This document shows, piece by piece, positions 48,079 to 60,769 of a stretch of DNA of 64,000 nucleotides. Source of the DNA: Sarcophilus harrisii (Eukaryota; Chordata; Mammalia; Dasyuromorphia; Dasyuridae); contig NC_045427.1 of assembly GCF_902635505.1 (NCBI RefSeq), forward strand, positions 134,525,960 to 134,589,959. Reading direction: 5' to 3'. The position numbers were made by a program, and so were the translations under genes. Within the stretch, counting starts at the first letter, position 1, and every line of letters begins with the position of its first letter. The notes beneath the pieces were generated by a model that was given only the letters and a program-made list of their open reading frames with translations, searched no databases and had not been told where the DNA came from.

Positions 48079-51000
48079 GGCAATCTCAGAAGGGGGAGTA
48101 AAGGTAAGTCGGGAAATGAATGAGATGCCTCGGTTTCCCTTAGGGTTTGATGTTGAGCTGAGTTATGTCCCCAAGAAGAGGTTTGTGGAAGAATGGGAAA
48201 ATGTCATGCTCTAGTTCCTGTCCCTCATAGAGTCTAAGGTGTGACTGAGGATAGGATACATCCAGAGATCTTAGTTTGGAGAACTTCTCCCATTGCCCCT
48301 CTCTCCCACAGGCTCTCTTTGATTTTTTTCAGGATCAAGAAACGGAACAGGAACTGGGCGAAAAATGATCACAATTTAAAAGATAGTTTCTCTCTGCAAC
48401 TCTGGCTTCTTGGGCGACTTTCCCCTGTCCACCCCATCACCCCACCTGGCTGGTCACAGCCTTGGCCCTTCCCACTTCCAACTACATGCAGTTGACCTGG
48501 ACCTCCAGCAGAGGTCACGCCTGTGCCGCTAATGCAAGCGGTCCTTCCAGGGCAGTCCTGCTCCCAATCCTGAGCAATGCCTTGGGACCACTTTTCCTCA
48601 ACTCGGAGCCACCTCTGGCAGAGCAGCGGACACCTCCCAAGGTCTTCCTCCCTTTGTCTGGGAGTTCTCATCTTAAAGGAGGCCACTTGTTGGGGTTTTG
48701 TCTTTTTCATAAATTCTTCCGTCTTCTACTTTGTCTCACAGGCCTTGATTCTTTCCCCATTTTCCTTAGTAGACTTCCAGTGTGCCTACATCTCTTCTTT
48801 ACAATTCCTCCCTAACAGAGGCTGATTGAAAACAGAGGCGAAGTTTTCTCCCAGCTTACTTGGGGCCGGCAAGATTTATCCCACAGGGAGCAATCTCCTA
48901 TATGCCAGGTTCTGGGCCAAAGGCCCACAGATCTATAAGAGGCGATTAAGTAGCTTAAAGGACCTAGGGCCATGAATGGGAGGGAAAAGCCAAGGTAGGG
49001 TATAGATAAAGGGCTGTAGCAGTCCAAAGGAGATTTTCAGTCAGGATGGGGTGAGCAGCTTAAGAAAAGACTTAAGGGAGGAGAAGATAGTTGGAGAAAG
49101 GTTAGTTTCTGGAGAGGGAAGGAATACCTGTTGGTGAACAAAGATAGAAATGTAAACATTGTATTAGAAGGAAGAGTAGCTCTCTTTCTCTCCCCCTCTC
49201 TTCTCTCAGTGGAGGAGTTTATGGAAGATAAGTCTGGGACCAGGCTTGATTTTTTTTTTTTTTTTTTAGGTGAAATCTTAGGTCTAACTCTCTTACCTGT
49301 CCCTAAATGTGCTTTGCAGACACCTCTAACCCACTCCTAGATTTCTAGATGAAGAAAACATTGAAGCAAAGGGTGTCTTTCCTCCCCACAAACCAAAAAA
49401 AAAAAAATCTAATCACTAAAGTATCACATGAACACATCTATGCCCTTGCCCTATACCCATGAATGCAGACACAAGTAGACTTCTAAAAGACTGGGCCCCA
49501 GCTAAACCAGCCTTCCCCCCCCCCCTTCTTTCCAAACCAGAACAATCCTGAATAGGGGGACACAATAGGGGATTAGGGAGCCACGGGGACCCCATTGTGT
49601 ACCATTGACCTGGTCTTGGTGCTGGCCAAAGTAAGGATTTGCTGCATGGCCCTATTGCTGGGTAGTAAAGCCGAATACAATAACAAGCCAGGTGTGTGGG
49701 GATGTACATGGAAGGGGCAAAGACTGGATAAAAGCTTTAAGGATGTTCTTAGGTGTACAGAGAAGGGCTGGAACCTAAATGAGTTCTCTTTCAATGTGAG
49801 AAGCTAACAAGGAAAATGACTAGGGGGTGGGGAGAGGAGGCATGGACGATGATTGCTTGATTACTTGGTATGTAAACAGAGTTCAGTTTGATTCTCATAA
49901 CAGTACCTTGAGGAAAATAGGAAAAGGATGATCAACCCACATTTTAGTGATAAACTTAGACTCTGGACAGGAAAATGTCCAAAAATCATATCTCATATTG
50001 AGTCTGTGACCGAGTGTTCAGGTGTTCTAGCTCCCAAGTCCAGAGCTCTTTGTAGAGAATATGGGTTCTCTGGTTGATCTCTCTGTGGTGGGTGGAATTT
50101 GGACTAAGAGGAGGGAAAAGTCAAGGACTGGACATCAAATGGAATGCCAAAGAACTGAAGAATGATTGCATTGATTTTCCTACTTAGTGCAAATATTTTC
50201 ACTGTGTCAGAGCCAAGATAGGATGAAATCTTTATGGCTAGGAGGGGTGGAGGTTACCATGAAGTCTTGTTAGTAAACATCCCACTTTTTTGTTGGGGGG
50301 GAAAGTAAGTGTGAGACAGTTCCTGCTGGGAATAGTGGTGTTGAACTTGGTATTAAAGATAGGAATTGACCAACACCAAGGCTGATTCTCACTTCTATCA
50401 CCTCTTGGCCCCTCTGCAAGTGTAAATCTTCCCCCTCAGCCCACTTCTACTCTATGGGGAGGAGGGGTGAACATAACCTTACATTAAGGGAAACTGAAGC
50501 ATCACTGACAAAATAGGTATTATCCTGAGCATTGAGGGAGAACTTTATACTTTGCCATGTCACAGAAGAGGAGGATAGAGCCAGAAGGAGCTTTGAGCAT
50601 CTCCCAGAACAGCATGGGCCCCTTTCATGAGAGGAAACTGAGCCCACCTATCCTAAGGCAGCTGCTGACAGTGGATAGAGGATTGGGCCAGGAGTCGGGA
50701 AGACCATGGGCAAGTCAGTTAACATTAATTTCAATTTCTTCATCTGTTAAGATGAGGATAATAGCCCCTGCTTTCTAAGCACCTCACCTTCCTGGAGAAG
50801 ATTAAATGGGATAATATTTGTAAAAAGCCTTTAGTATCATGACTATCATGTAGTAGGGGCTACAAAAATGCCTATTGCCTTCTAATCCATTTCCCTTGAC
50901 TCCAGTCCTATATACTCTCTATTGTACAATATTACCTGGGCTACACAGCCACTTTCCCCATCCTCCTGACCTTTGGATGTGGGAGGGACAGAAGAGAACA

Positions 51001-52500
51001 AACCTAGAGTGGAGATGGGAAGGGAGGACTAACCAACCACCTTTCAAAGATGGATGAAGCTAAGATCTTGGAGACTCAAGACTGGGTAGAGGGCTAAGAG
51101 ATGGCTACGGACCTCTTCTTCATGAGGAGGAACCTTGTCCATGGGCTCTTAAACCTTGGATATTTCCCACTAACTGATCAGTCAATGGACCAGAAATGGA
51201 CAGGGACTGTCATTCCGTCATTTTCTTAATATTCTGACTTTTCAGTCATTGTCTCTTCTTACCATTCCTATTCACCATGAAAAAAGTAACTTCTCCCCAC
51301 CTCAAGGAAAGAAAAAGAAGCAGGGAGAGAAGGAATGTATAAAATGAATATAATATTGCATACACAAAGAATTTGTGCTACCAATTCTCCAGGCGAGGAA
51401 GCCTACTGTCTACACAGACAGTAGATTCCTACCTGACAAAGGATAGTACCTGTACTATATGTCCAGTGTTCCCCCATACTGCTCTAGAAAGCTTAGAAAG
51501 AGTATGGAACTGGAACCAGAGTTTCAGTAACTGTTGATAGTCAGCTGAGATACAAAATGAGAAATTCAAAATAAAAGCACTTTAAGCTGTAAATTTTTTT
51601 CCATGATTTTTAAAAACCTCTCAGGGCATTACAAGCACACACATATATACTCCATGACTAGAAGAACAACTCCAAAGATCCTCCAGCCTTTCCCATTAAG
51701 GTAGTAGAACAAATAAAATGATGGGGGAAGGGGAATTACTGACAGCTTTGTGGATTCACTGTAGTTCAAGGGGATGAGAGAATTTCCAAAGGTGAAACAA
51801 AAGCTTCCTCCTTTCCAACTTCACATACATAAATTTATTTCCTCCTTTCTACTCTTTCTGATTGAATTTGGGAGGACCCCAGGAGATACGATGCAAAAAT
51901 ATCCTGAACCTGACGTTCAAGTGTGAAGATAATTTTCCCTAACCCAGAGGCTTCCCCCCTTTAATACATATACGTCACTGAGATTACTGTGCCCAAACTC
52001 AACCCTAAAACGTTGATGAGCCAGTTTCCTTAACCACCATTTCTCAGCATCTAAAAAATTTAACAAATATCTCCTGAGTATCTGTTCTCTACTAGGCCAA
52101 ATATAAAACAAAGGAGATAACAATAGATGCCTTTTTTGCCCCCAATGAGTTTCTAAAAGGAGAAGGGCAAATTCAGAGAGCACATCATGGAATAAAATCA
52201 AGCACCCGATGAAAAAGGATTCTGTCATCTTGCAAATGAACACGGAAGAAGATGGTCGTTGGCTTTCACACAGCTAGCTTAGTAGAAAAGGTTACCAGTC
52301 CTGTACTCTCCCCCACCATCTCAGGCACCCCCACACTACCCTCCAGCTCTCCCTTTGAACTCCACTCCTAGGTGACCTGGGATCCTAGAGAAGTAAGTCC
52401 CTGTCCTAAGGCAGCGGTACTGACCCAGAAGGCATTAAGGACCCCACCCCCAGACCCCACTTAAAGCACCTGCTGCCACTCAGACCAGAGTTAACCCCTC
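48079..52500. other. Intergenic DNA between NPM2 and FGF17
   Basis: No coding exon recognised. A T run lies at 49250-49267, an A run at 49397-49407 and a C run near 49507. A MIR copy lies at 50680-50885. The first 100-400 bases may be NPM2 3' UTR. Confidence 0.6.
50680..50885 (+). mobile_element. MIR-like SINE
   Basis: GATTGGGCCAGGAGTCGGGAAGACC ... ATTTCTTCATCTGTTAAGATGAGGATAATAGCC ... GATTAAATGGGATAATATTTG ... GTAGGGGCTAC matches the MIR order of motifs. Confidence 0.75.
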
Positions 52501-52839
52501 CCTCCCCAGTGGGCAGACCTTAGTGAAAGTAGGAGAGAGACAGGGAGGCGGAGACAAGAAAAGGCATAGAAGTGACTGGCTTAGAGCCATACCCACCCCC
52601 CAACTCCCACCCCAGAAAAGGCTCTTCCTTTAAAGGCCTTAGAGGATTCCCCACACCCAGGGGGAAAAAGTTGGGGGAAGATGCCCTCTCTGTCCTTGAC
52701 TCTGCCTCAACTTACCATTCGGGGAAACCAAGACACAACTTGGGGAAAAAGAGGAATTGGCTCTATTCTGGGTCTGTGGGAAGGATAGGAACCAGCCTGC
52801 TTACCAGGAAGGCTCTACTGGTTCCAGCCTCTGCAGAGC

Positions 52840-53183
52840 TCAGCAGAAAAAAGAGAGATAGAAGAGAAAAAGAGAGAGAGAAGCCCCCCCCCCCAGTTCC
52901 TCCTCCTCCCTCTTCCCCCCCACTCCCAAGTCTGGAGTTCTGCAGTCACACTGAGACTGGAAGGTGGACAGATCACACCTCTGCTCTCCCTGTGGCTCCC
53001 TCCTCCTCTCCTCCTCCTCCTCCCCTTCCTCCTCCTCCTTCTCCCTCTCCTCCTCTCCCCCCCTTGAGGACCTGTGGTTCGAAGATCCTTGGTTGTTCTG
53101 GGACTCTACCTCAGGGGCTGTCCACATCTGCTACTGAGTTTTGGGGGGAGAGGGGGCATCCTCCCCAAGAAATCTCTCCAGTG
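52840..53183 (+). promoter_or_regulatory. FGF17: FGF17 5' region with polypyrimidine (CTC)n tract
   Basis: The 340 bases before the FGF17 start codon. They hold a C run at 52884-52893 and a long CTC/TCC-rich block at 52981-53063. This is probably 5' UTR and core promoter, but no TATA box or definite start site is evident. Confidence 0.5.
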
Positions 53184-56100
53184 ATGGGAGCCTCCTGTCT
53201 CCTGGCAAACCTCTCTCTGTAAGTCTGTGTGCTGACTTGAGTTTTGTTACCATTTCCAGCCTTGATGGAGGTTTAATCTTACCGGGACTCCAGGGCTGCC
53301 CACTATGACTAAATGGGGGGATGTGTGTGAGTGTGTGAGTGTGTACTATATGTGGGTGTGGATGTGAGCAACAACCAAACCTGCATTTATTTTCTCTCTA
53401 TGCAGATGCTTTCAGCTCCTGATTCTCTGCTGCTGCCAAACCCAGGTAGGCTAGAGCTCCTCACTATCTGTTTTTTCTTCTTTGCCCCCAATCTGGATGC
53501 TTTGAGGGGGGAGGATGGCAGTGAACTATGGTATCTGACCCAACTGGAGACACTGCAGGATGGTGGAGTGGACAGGGAGGGTAAGGAGGACGGAGACGGA
53601 AGACTGAGTCTCCCTCACCCCCCTGTCCTCTCTGCCTCTGATCCCACCTGCCTCAGCCGTGTCTTCTCATCTCTCCTCTTTACCTGAATCTCCCGCCATC
53701 TTAAGGGGAGTCCTAGACTTTCGCCTTGGGGGCAGGGCGAGGAATGTGGCAAGATGCCCCCTGGCAACAGCTGCCCAAGGGGATTGATTTCATTTTGAAA
53801 TCAATTTTGTTTCCCCAACCAATACCACCAACCTGTGGGAAGAAGGTAGGCCCAGGGCCCTTACCACCTGTAGAACATCTTCCTGCCTATCCTGGAAGGG
53901 GGGGCATCCATGAAATGCTCAGGGCACAGGTTGCAGGAACTCCCAGCTTACAGGGCGATAGGGTTCAAGCCCAAAGCAGTTTGGTTGGAATTGAATTCAG
54001 AATTTGTTTTATAACAGTGCTCCCTCCATCACCTCCACCACCTCTATCCTGACTATAGGTCTCCTTCTGCCTATGCTGCCCCTGCCCCCACCCCCCAAGT
54101 TCCAGCCCCTTCTCGATGCTGGGTCCTTTTTTGTGATCCTCCATAAAAGTGCAACTATTAAAATGCACTGGTCCAGAACCGTGCCGGAGAGCTGGCCTGC
54201 CTAGCATTCCCAACGCTGAGGCTGGGGGCTTCTCTTCACATCCAGTTGGGACTTTTTTTGAAGGTAAATGCCTTTTCTCTGGGAGAGGGAGAGGGGCTGC
54301 CTTTGAAGCAGTGGGGGGGTGGGAGAGAGAGACAACCCCCCCTTTTTTTCCTTCCCCCTTTTGCTCCAGCCCCATTCCAGGCCTTTTGCTTCACACATCC
54401 AAGGAGAGTGAGAAGAAAGCCTGGGCCTGACTGTAGGGGGGGCTGGGGGTGGGACCCAACCTGTTCTGGAAGGGGAATTAGCACAATGGTGCCGAGGGAC
54501 TGGGCGTTTATTGCCCGGCCTGAGGCCCCATTCAGTTGGAAGGGAAGGTGGCAAGCCCTCCTTTTCCCCCTTGAAGTGCCCCCGCTCCCCCTGTGGGGGG
54601 AGGTAAGCAGACCGGACTATAGCCATGCTTGAGGGGCTGCCTGACAAGCAGCTGTCTGAGGCGGGTAGAAGGGGAGGTTCCCCCCACAGCGGGGACATTA
54701 AAGAGCTGGGCAAGGTCCCACGGGGAGAGCGGCTTGTGGGCTGTGGGCCGTGGGGGCGTGGGGCTGCCTTTGTGCAAGGGCTGGGGGGTTAGGAAGGAGG
54801 GGAGAGCTGAGGGGGGGCGGCTGATGGCCCCTCCCTCTGCTTCTGACCTGGAACGGACAGGGAGAATAAGGCTGCCTGCCAAGAAGGGCGGAGGGACCTG
54901 AACCTGAGCCAGGAGGCTTGAGGGGTTCAGGGAGAAGGGACCAGACCCAAGCCAGGGCCTGCTCCTCACAGCCAACCAGCCTCACTCCTCACAGGACAGC
55001 ATTGCTGAGTCTCTCATTGCCCTGACCTCCTGGTCATCTACCTGGTCAACTTGGCAGAGTAGAGATTGGTGTGAGAGCCACACTGAGGAGCTGGAGTTGG
55101 CAGGATCGGAATTAAGAAGTAATTGGTGTTAGGGGCTGGCCCGGGGCAGAGGCAAATTGAGGGAAAGGAAGGTGTGAGCCTCAGAAACAGCATTATTCCT
55201 CAGCCTTCCCTTGACAACTTCCCAAATAGAATTCCCCTCTTCCATCATCCAGAAAACAGAAGGGATTCTCCTCTTGCAGTGACACAATCTAAATGACGGG
55301 GATTAGGTTGAAATCAGGGGATAGTGTAGAGGCTAGAGCTGACTTTACAGGTATGGGGAATTCTGGGCCACTTAGTGCCCCGGGTCACAGAGTTAGCATG
55401 TGTTAGGGGAGGACTTGAACCAGCTCTGAGGAAAATTCTTGACCTCTATATTATGTGCTCTTAGAGGTTTAGAGGGAGTCGTCAAACAGCCGAGAGAATG
55501 TTGGAACAAAACTGAGCCAAGCTTACCAGAACCCTAACCAAGGTGGGAGGAGGACATCTGGGATCTTGGGGGAACCACGTTTCCTTGAAGAGGGAGAGAA
55601 AATGCTTTCCCTTGGGAATTTTAATAAGATAGCTATAAGACTTAATATATCTAAATATATCTAATGTATATATGTATATATGTACATAGACACATGCATT
55701 GAAAACAAGAACCAAAAGATAGATGGGTCAAAAATATTGTGGAAAATGACTGATAGAATGGGGAAGAGATAGGAAGACAAGTATTTTTCATATCTGTATG
55801 TATATATGTGCACATATATACACACCTGCACACACATATACACATCGATATATCTATATCTAAACATCATTTTCCAAATAGTGGAGACTCAAAATAGAAA
55901 ATATTTGTCCAAATAGTCCCAAGTAGGAATTGACTCCAGCCTTACAGTATTGTGCTGTTCCCCTTCACTTATCTGCCCTCTCCTGTCTCCCCCCAGAACT
56001 TTCACACCCCTGTCCCTAGCCTAGCCAGTCTCCAGCTATGAGAGGGTCAGGCACTAGTAACTCTGTGGCCCCAAGTGTGTACATAGGCAGGGCAGCAATG

Positions 56101-59100
56101 GCAGCTGGGGTTTGAAACACTTTTTGGCTGCTGCTGCTCCTCTTTATAGCCCAACAGGACACTCATATCTTAAAGTCTAGGGCAGTGACAGGACTTTTGC
56201 CAAGCTCAGGGATGGCTCAGAGATCAGAGAGCAGCAGGCTGAAGTTAAGCGGACCATCCGTGGTTCAGGATTCCTAGTCAGCTCTCTAGAAACCCACCTC
56301 CTTCTAGGGATGATTGTTTAAAACAGATTTTTAGAGGAATACTCCTGCGGCAGTCTGTTGAAATTTATGGACCCCTTCTCAGAATAATCCTTTCAAATAA
56401 TTGAAGAAAATGCTAAATAGCATTTAGAGGTTACTGAAAATAAAGATATTATTGTTTTTTCCCATCCAAATGGTTGATGGATCTTCTATTTACAGACCTT
56501 TTGGGGAGTCTCTGGAGCCAGGGTTAAGATTCTCTAGTTTGAAAGATTCCAATAGCTTGGTTAGGAGATCAAGGAACCCTCATAGAACCCACCAGGATTC
56601 AATATCTTATTTTTTTTCTGCCCCTTGCCATGGATTTCAAAGGATGTAAAAGGCTAAATTTCTATTAATATATATTATATGGGAAAGGAGGGAGGAGTTT
56701 CATCTTAAATAAATAGGGTTAAGTCTGCTGAGTCCTGGTTCTCAATCCTACCTCCAGTCCTATCTCTGAATTACATATTTTCTCTTTTTCTCTCTTTCAT
56801 GTTTTTCCACTGTCCATCTCCCTACCTCCTCCTGGGTTGGCGGGAGCTGCCCAGGAGCCAGGACATAGAAATGATGCCCCTTTTGTATCCAGGCATGGAA
56901 AATGGGAGGCAGGAGATCTGAACTCTGCTCTGAGCTTTAATGCTATTTAGCTGAGCGACTTCAGGCAAATCATTCACCTTCTCTGAGCCCAAACTTATTT
57001 GTCTAAAAAATGAAGAAAGTAGATTAGATTTCTTCCCTCCTCTTCAATCCTAGAAGGAATGGAAAAGAGAAGGAAGAGAGGAGCATACGGATGAGGATAT
57101 AGTGTCCTTGTTCAGCCACAGAATGGATGGGGCATAGAAGCTTCTGTCCTTTCCTTTCTCCGGCTTGGGAGCACGTGCTCACATGTTTCTCACAGTTCCT
57201 GCTCTACCCTTTACCTTCTTATCCCCACCAAGACGAACCTCACCCTTTACCCCTTCTCCTTTGGGGGGGCCGGTAGTGGTGTTGCCCAAAGCAAATTGAC
57301 ACTATTTTTCCCTTGGTAATTGCAAAGGGGGAGAATCACCCGTCTCCTAATTTTAACCAGTATGTGAGGGACCAGGGTGCCATGACTGACCAGCTGAGCC
57401 GGCGGCAGATCCGGGAATACCAGCTCTACAGTCGGACCAGCGGCAAGCACGTTCAGGTCACTGGGCGCCGCATCTCTGCCACTGCTGAGGACGGCAACAA
57501 GTTTGGTGAGACCCAATCCGTTTTGTCCCTAGCCCCACTCCTGTCCCCTCACTTTTGACCAGGGATACACAAAATGTCACTTGGGTAACAATGACTTCTG
57601 TTGAGGGTGAGCAGGAAGGGATCAAATGCTCACACTGAGAAGGGATGGGGGTGGTTGGGGAGAGTGAACCGGACTCTGTGGTGGTGGTGGATCACGGTGA
57701 TGAGAATCAAAGATAGATAAACACCTGTGCAGCCTCCCTGAAAAGTAGTTGCTTCCCACATCCCTGCCCACTTCGTTTTGAGGGGTGGAGGGCCCAGGCC
57801 GGCAGCCCCGATGGACGGATCTCTCTCTCTCTCCCTCCTTTCTTCTGCATCTCCAATCTAAACCCCGTCCTCCAAAACAGCCAAGCTCATAGTGGAGACA
57901 GATACATTTGGCAGCCGGGTTCGCATCAAGGGGGCTGAGAGTGAGAAATACATCTGCATGAGCAAGAGAGGAAAGCTCATTGGAAAGGTGAGGCGTTGGT
58001 GGGAAAGGAGGTTCATGGGGAGGAGTAAGAACTGAGCTTCATGACACAGGTCTATGTGGAGGGTGGGATGGCTAAGGTTGGAATGCATCCTCTATGGTAT
58101 CCCTCCTCCCTCTGCTGGCCACCTGGGGTCAGCACAACTTGGTGGAACAGGCCCAGGACAGCAGGAGGGACAGTTCCTTGACTATTTGTTTCTTTTTCTC
58201 TTTCTCCAATTCCTACCCCCTTGTTTTTCATTTAGATCTCTAAATAAACAAGCCCACCCCTTTTCTGGGTCTCAGTAAGTCAACTCCTCTCCCCCACCCA
58301 TCTGACTCCAAAAAGAACCCTTATTTTCATAGATTATCTCCTCTAGTGTTTATTGAGATCCCATTATATGTATGAGAACCTGGCTTCTGAGGTGGGTGAT
58401 GGAAGTCAAAGAAAGGAAATAGTGAAGTATCTGCATACATAAATTAGGCAAAATTTGGAAATTAGTTCATTTCTATAACTTCCTTTCAATACCTAAAACT
58501 TTAAATGATTATAAAAATGACTAGCTAAATACTATTTTATATAGAATTTCCTGGCATTTAAAATGTGTGTATTCATTTTTTTAAAACACACATTTAAAAA
58601 GTCTTTCATTGCTTTCTTTTGAGTGTTAAGCCCAAGGCTCTAGAGCCTACTTCTGTCCAAAAGCTGACTAAATATTCAAGAAGACAGTTGCATTAAGACT
58701 GTAGGGAAGGGAGCAGCTAGTTGGTGCAGTGGATAGAGCACCAGCCCTGAAGACCTTAGCTCAAATTTGATCTCAGACACTTAATACTTCCTAGCCATGT
58801 GACCTTGGGCAAGTCACCTAACCCCAATTGCCTCAGGGAAAAAAAAAAAAGAAGAAGAAGGTGATGATGATGACTGTAGGAAAGAAACTGAAAATTTTCA
58901 GAAGGACCCTCTGAACCTCCCCAGTTACCTCCCCATTAGAGACCAGTGGGTAATCATCCCTCTCCTTTCCCTTTCATTTCCATCTCTGAGATCGCTTCAC
59001 AAAAGCAGCTGGAAGAATATCTAGGGTGTCTGGGCTAAATGCAGAATTTCCAAAGGGTTGCACCCATAGTATCCCCATAGAGATATAATTGACTTTATTG

Positions 59101-59435
59101 GGACCCTCCACCCCAGCACCCCTCTTTTCCTCTTCCCTCAGCCCAGCGGGAAGAGCAAAGACTGCGTGTTTACAGAGATTGTGCTGGAGAATAACTACAC
59201 AGCCTTCCAGAATGCCCGCCATGAGGGCTGGTTCATGGCTTTCACCAGGCAGGGCCGGCCCAGGCAGGCCTCCCGCAGCCGGCAGAACCAGCGGGAGGCC
59301 CACTTCATCAAGCGCCTCTACCAGGGCCAGCTGCAGTTTCCCAACCACGGGGAAAGGCAAAAGCAGTTTGAGTTTGTGGGATCAGCACCCACCCGCCGGA
59401 CCAAGCGCACCCGGCGACCCCAGCCCCTCACGTAG
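53184..59435 (+). CDS. FGF17: FGF17 (fibroblast growth factor 17), complete
   Basis: Secreted ligand of the FGF8/17/18 subfamily that signals through FGFR c-isoforms and FGFR4, with roles in midbrain-hindbrain patterning. Exons: 53184-53218, 53406-53445, 57328-57505, 57881-57987, 59142-59435, all GT-AG, 654 nt, 217 residues plus TAG (human 216). The first two exons encode a signal peptide ([12 protein letters not shown] + [13 protein letters not shown]). The extra residue appears to be a third Cys in a run where human has two. The FGF core is near-identical to human: [53 protein letters not shown]. Conserved Cys fall at about 110 and 128, with an N-glycosylation site NNYT at about 138. The basic C-terminus [14 protein letters not shown] fits heparan-sulfate binding. 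The tiny first intron and split 5' exons resemble the FGF8 arrangement that permits alternative 5' exons. Intact. Confidence 0.98.
53446..57327 (+). other. FGF17: FGF17 intron 2, GC-rich
   Basis: 3.9 kb, G/C-rich over 53.9-55.0 kb, holding TA-rich microsatellites at 55645-55690 and 55795-55862, a MIR-like SINE near 56893-57060 and a degraded SINE near 55340-55460. A perfect short inverted repeat lies at 53783-53805. The long open frames here lack similarity to known proteins and follow base composition. Confidence 0.7.
56893..57060 (+). mobile_element. MIR-like SINE
   Basis: GATCTGAACTCTGCTCTGAGC ... TTTAGCTGAGCGACTTCAGGCAAATCATTCACCTTCTCTGAGCCC ... TTTGTCTAAAAAATGAAG. In FGF17 intron 2. Confidence 0.7.
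58711..58850 (+). mobile_element. Marsupial SINE with poly(A), full length
   Basis: GAGCAGCTAGTTGGTGCAGTGG at the head, GACACTTAATACTTCCTAGCC in the middle, CAAGTCACCTAACCCCAATTGCC near the tail, then A(12) and (GAA)n/(GAT)n. In FGF17 intron 4. Confidence 0.92.
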
Positions 59436-60160
59436 TCGGGGGAAGGAGGGGGCACCCTGGCCCAGAACCAACCCTCCCAATCTCATTCATGTAACAAGGA
59501 CTGGGTTTGAGGGAGGGAAGGTCATCCCCATCAGATCACAGAGGAGCCTCAAGGACCAAGAGGCATTCAAGAGCTCCTCCTTTTGAAAGGGGACAGTTTT
59601 GCAGCAGAAAATGGGGTGTCCTGGGGCTTGGGGAAACCACCAAGAAGGTGACCCCCCTAGATCCCAAATGGAATGAAGAAAGGGAGATAAAGGGAGAGAG
59701 GAGAGAGACAGACGACAGAGACAGAGACGGAGAAACAGAGAGACAGAGAGAAACAGAGACAGAAACAGAGAGAGACAAAGACAGAGAGAGAGAGAGAGAA
59801 AAGGCTCTCCGGCTCAGGGCAACTGAGCAGAGACCAAAGAGAGAACTCCAAGTGTCACTCTGAACGCCTGGCTCCAATCTCCAGGGAAATGGAGCAGAAA
59901 AGGCTCAGAAATGACACAGATAAGACAGGTGGACTACAGGGTTTGCAGATATTCTTGGGCAGCTCTCCTCAGATTTTGTTCCGTGTTTGTCGCTATCGCT
60001 CCCCTATCCCTGTTGGCATAAATCCTGATTGTAAGAACCAGCCTCTCCCCCCTCCCCCCCCCCTTTAATAGAAAGAAGAGAAAAAAAAAAGGCTGGCCAT
60101 GCTACGTGTATTTCACCATTCTGCCAGTCCTCTGAATAAAACCTTTTTTCCTGCAAAGGG
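59436..60160 (+). other. FGF17: FGF17 3' UTR with poly(A) signal
   Basis: Follows the TAG. AATAAA at 60135-60140 is the likely poly(A) signal. A (GAGACA)n-type purine tract occupies about 59690-59800. Confidence 0.75.
59690..59800. repeat. (AGAGACAG)n purine-rich satellite
   Basis: Imperfect GAGAGACAGA units in the FGF17 3' UTR. A similar tract recurs at 60568-60705, 0.8 kb downstream. Confidence 0.9.
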
Positions 60161-60282
60161 TAGGGGCTTTTTTGTTTGTTTTCGAGAAGGGTGAAGGGAA
60201 TCCAGAGATGACAATAATCCATTAGCAAGAAACTTTCTTCTCCAAGAGGCCAGTAGAGAAGCGATCCAGGCTAGCTGGGGGC

Positions 60283-60307
60283 GGGGGGGGGGGGGGGGGG
60301 GGGGGGG
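60283..60307. repeat. Poly-G run of 25
   Basis: An uninterrupted run of 25 G, preceded by GGGGGC. It is likely to form quadruplexes, and its exact length is prone to sequencing error. Confidence 0.85.
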
Positions 60308-60567
60308 ACCGATAAGAGATACTCTCCCCCAGAGAGGAGGGAGCAGAGAGGCGAGATAGAGTGCGGAGGAGTAGCCGCCAGGGGCTGCTCTGGAGGCCCC
60401 GAGCCTGCAGCTCAGGGAAGGGCCTGGCAAAGTTCCTTTAGGACGCTGAGGAGGGGAACCTGAATTAGGCTTGGTCCAGTTAGTTGGTGTTTCTGCTGAG
60501 TTTTCTCTATGGGAGGCGGGGTGCGGAAAAGAAGGGGACTTGTCCCGGTTATGCGGGGACGGGGAGA

Positions 60568-60705
60568 AGAGAGAGAGACAGAAACAGAGAAAGAGACAGA
60601 GACCCAGAGAGACAGAGAAAGAGACAGAAACCCACAAGAGGACAGTCAGAGATAAACTGAGACACACACACACACACAGAGAAACAGAGACTGAGACAGA
60701 GAGAG
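60568..60705. repeat. (GAGACAGA)n with (CA)n insert
   Basis: Purine-rich repeats with ACACACACACACACA at about 60662-60677. No coding value. Confidence 0.9.
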
Positions 60706-60769
60706 TAAGGCCCCACCCCCTAGAGAAAAGAGGCAGTTTTATAATGGGACTAGTCAAGGACTTGCGTCT

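Noticed and set aside
52572-53222. 216-codon open frame before FGF17
   Set aside because: Proline/serine-rich translation of the CTC tract in another frame from FGF17 exon 1; no similarity seen.
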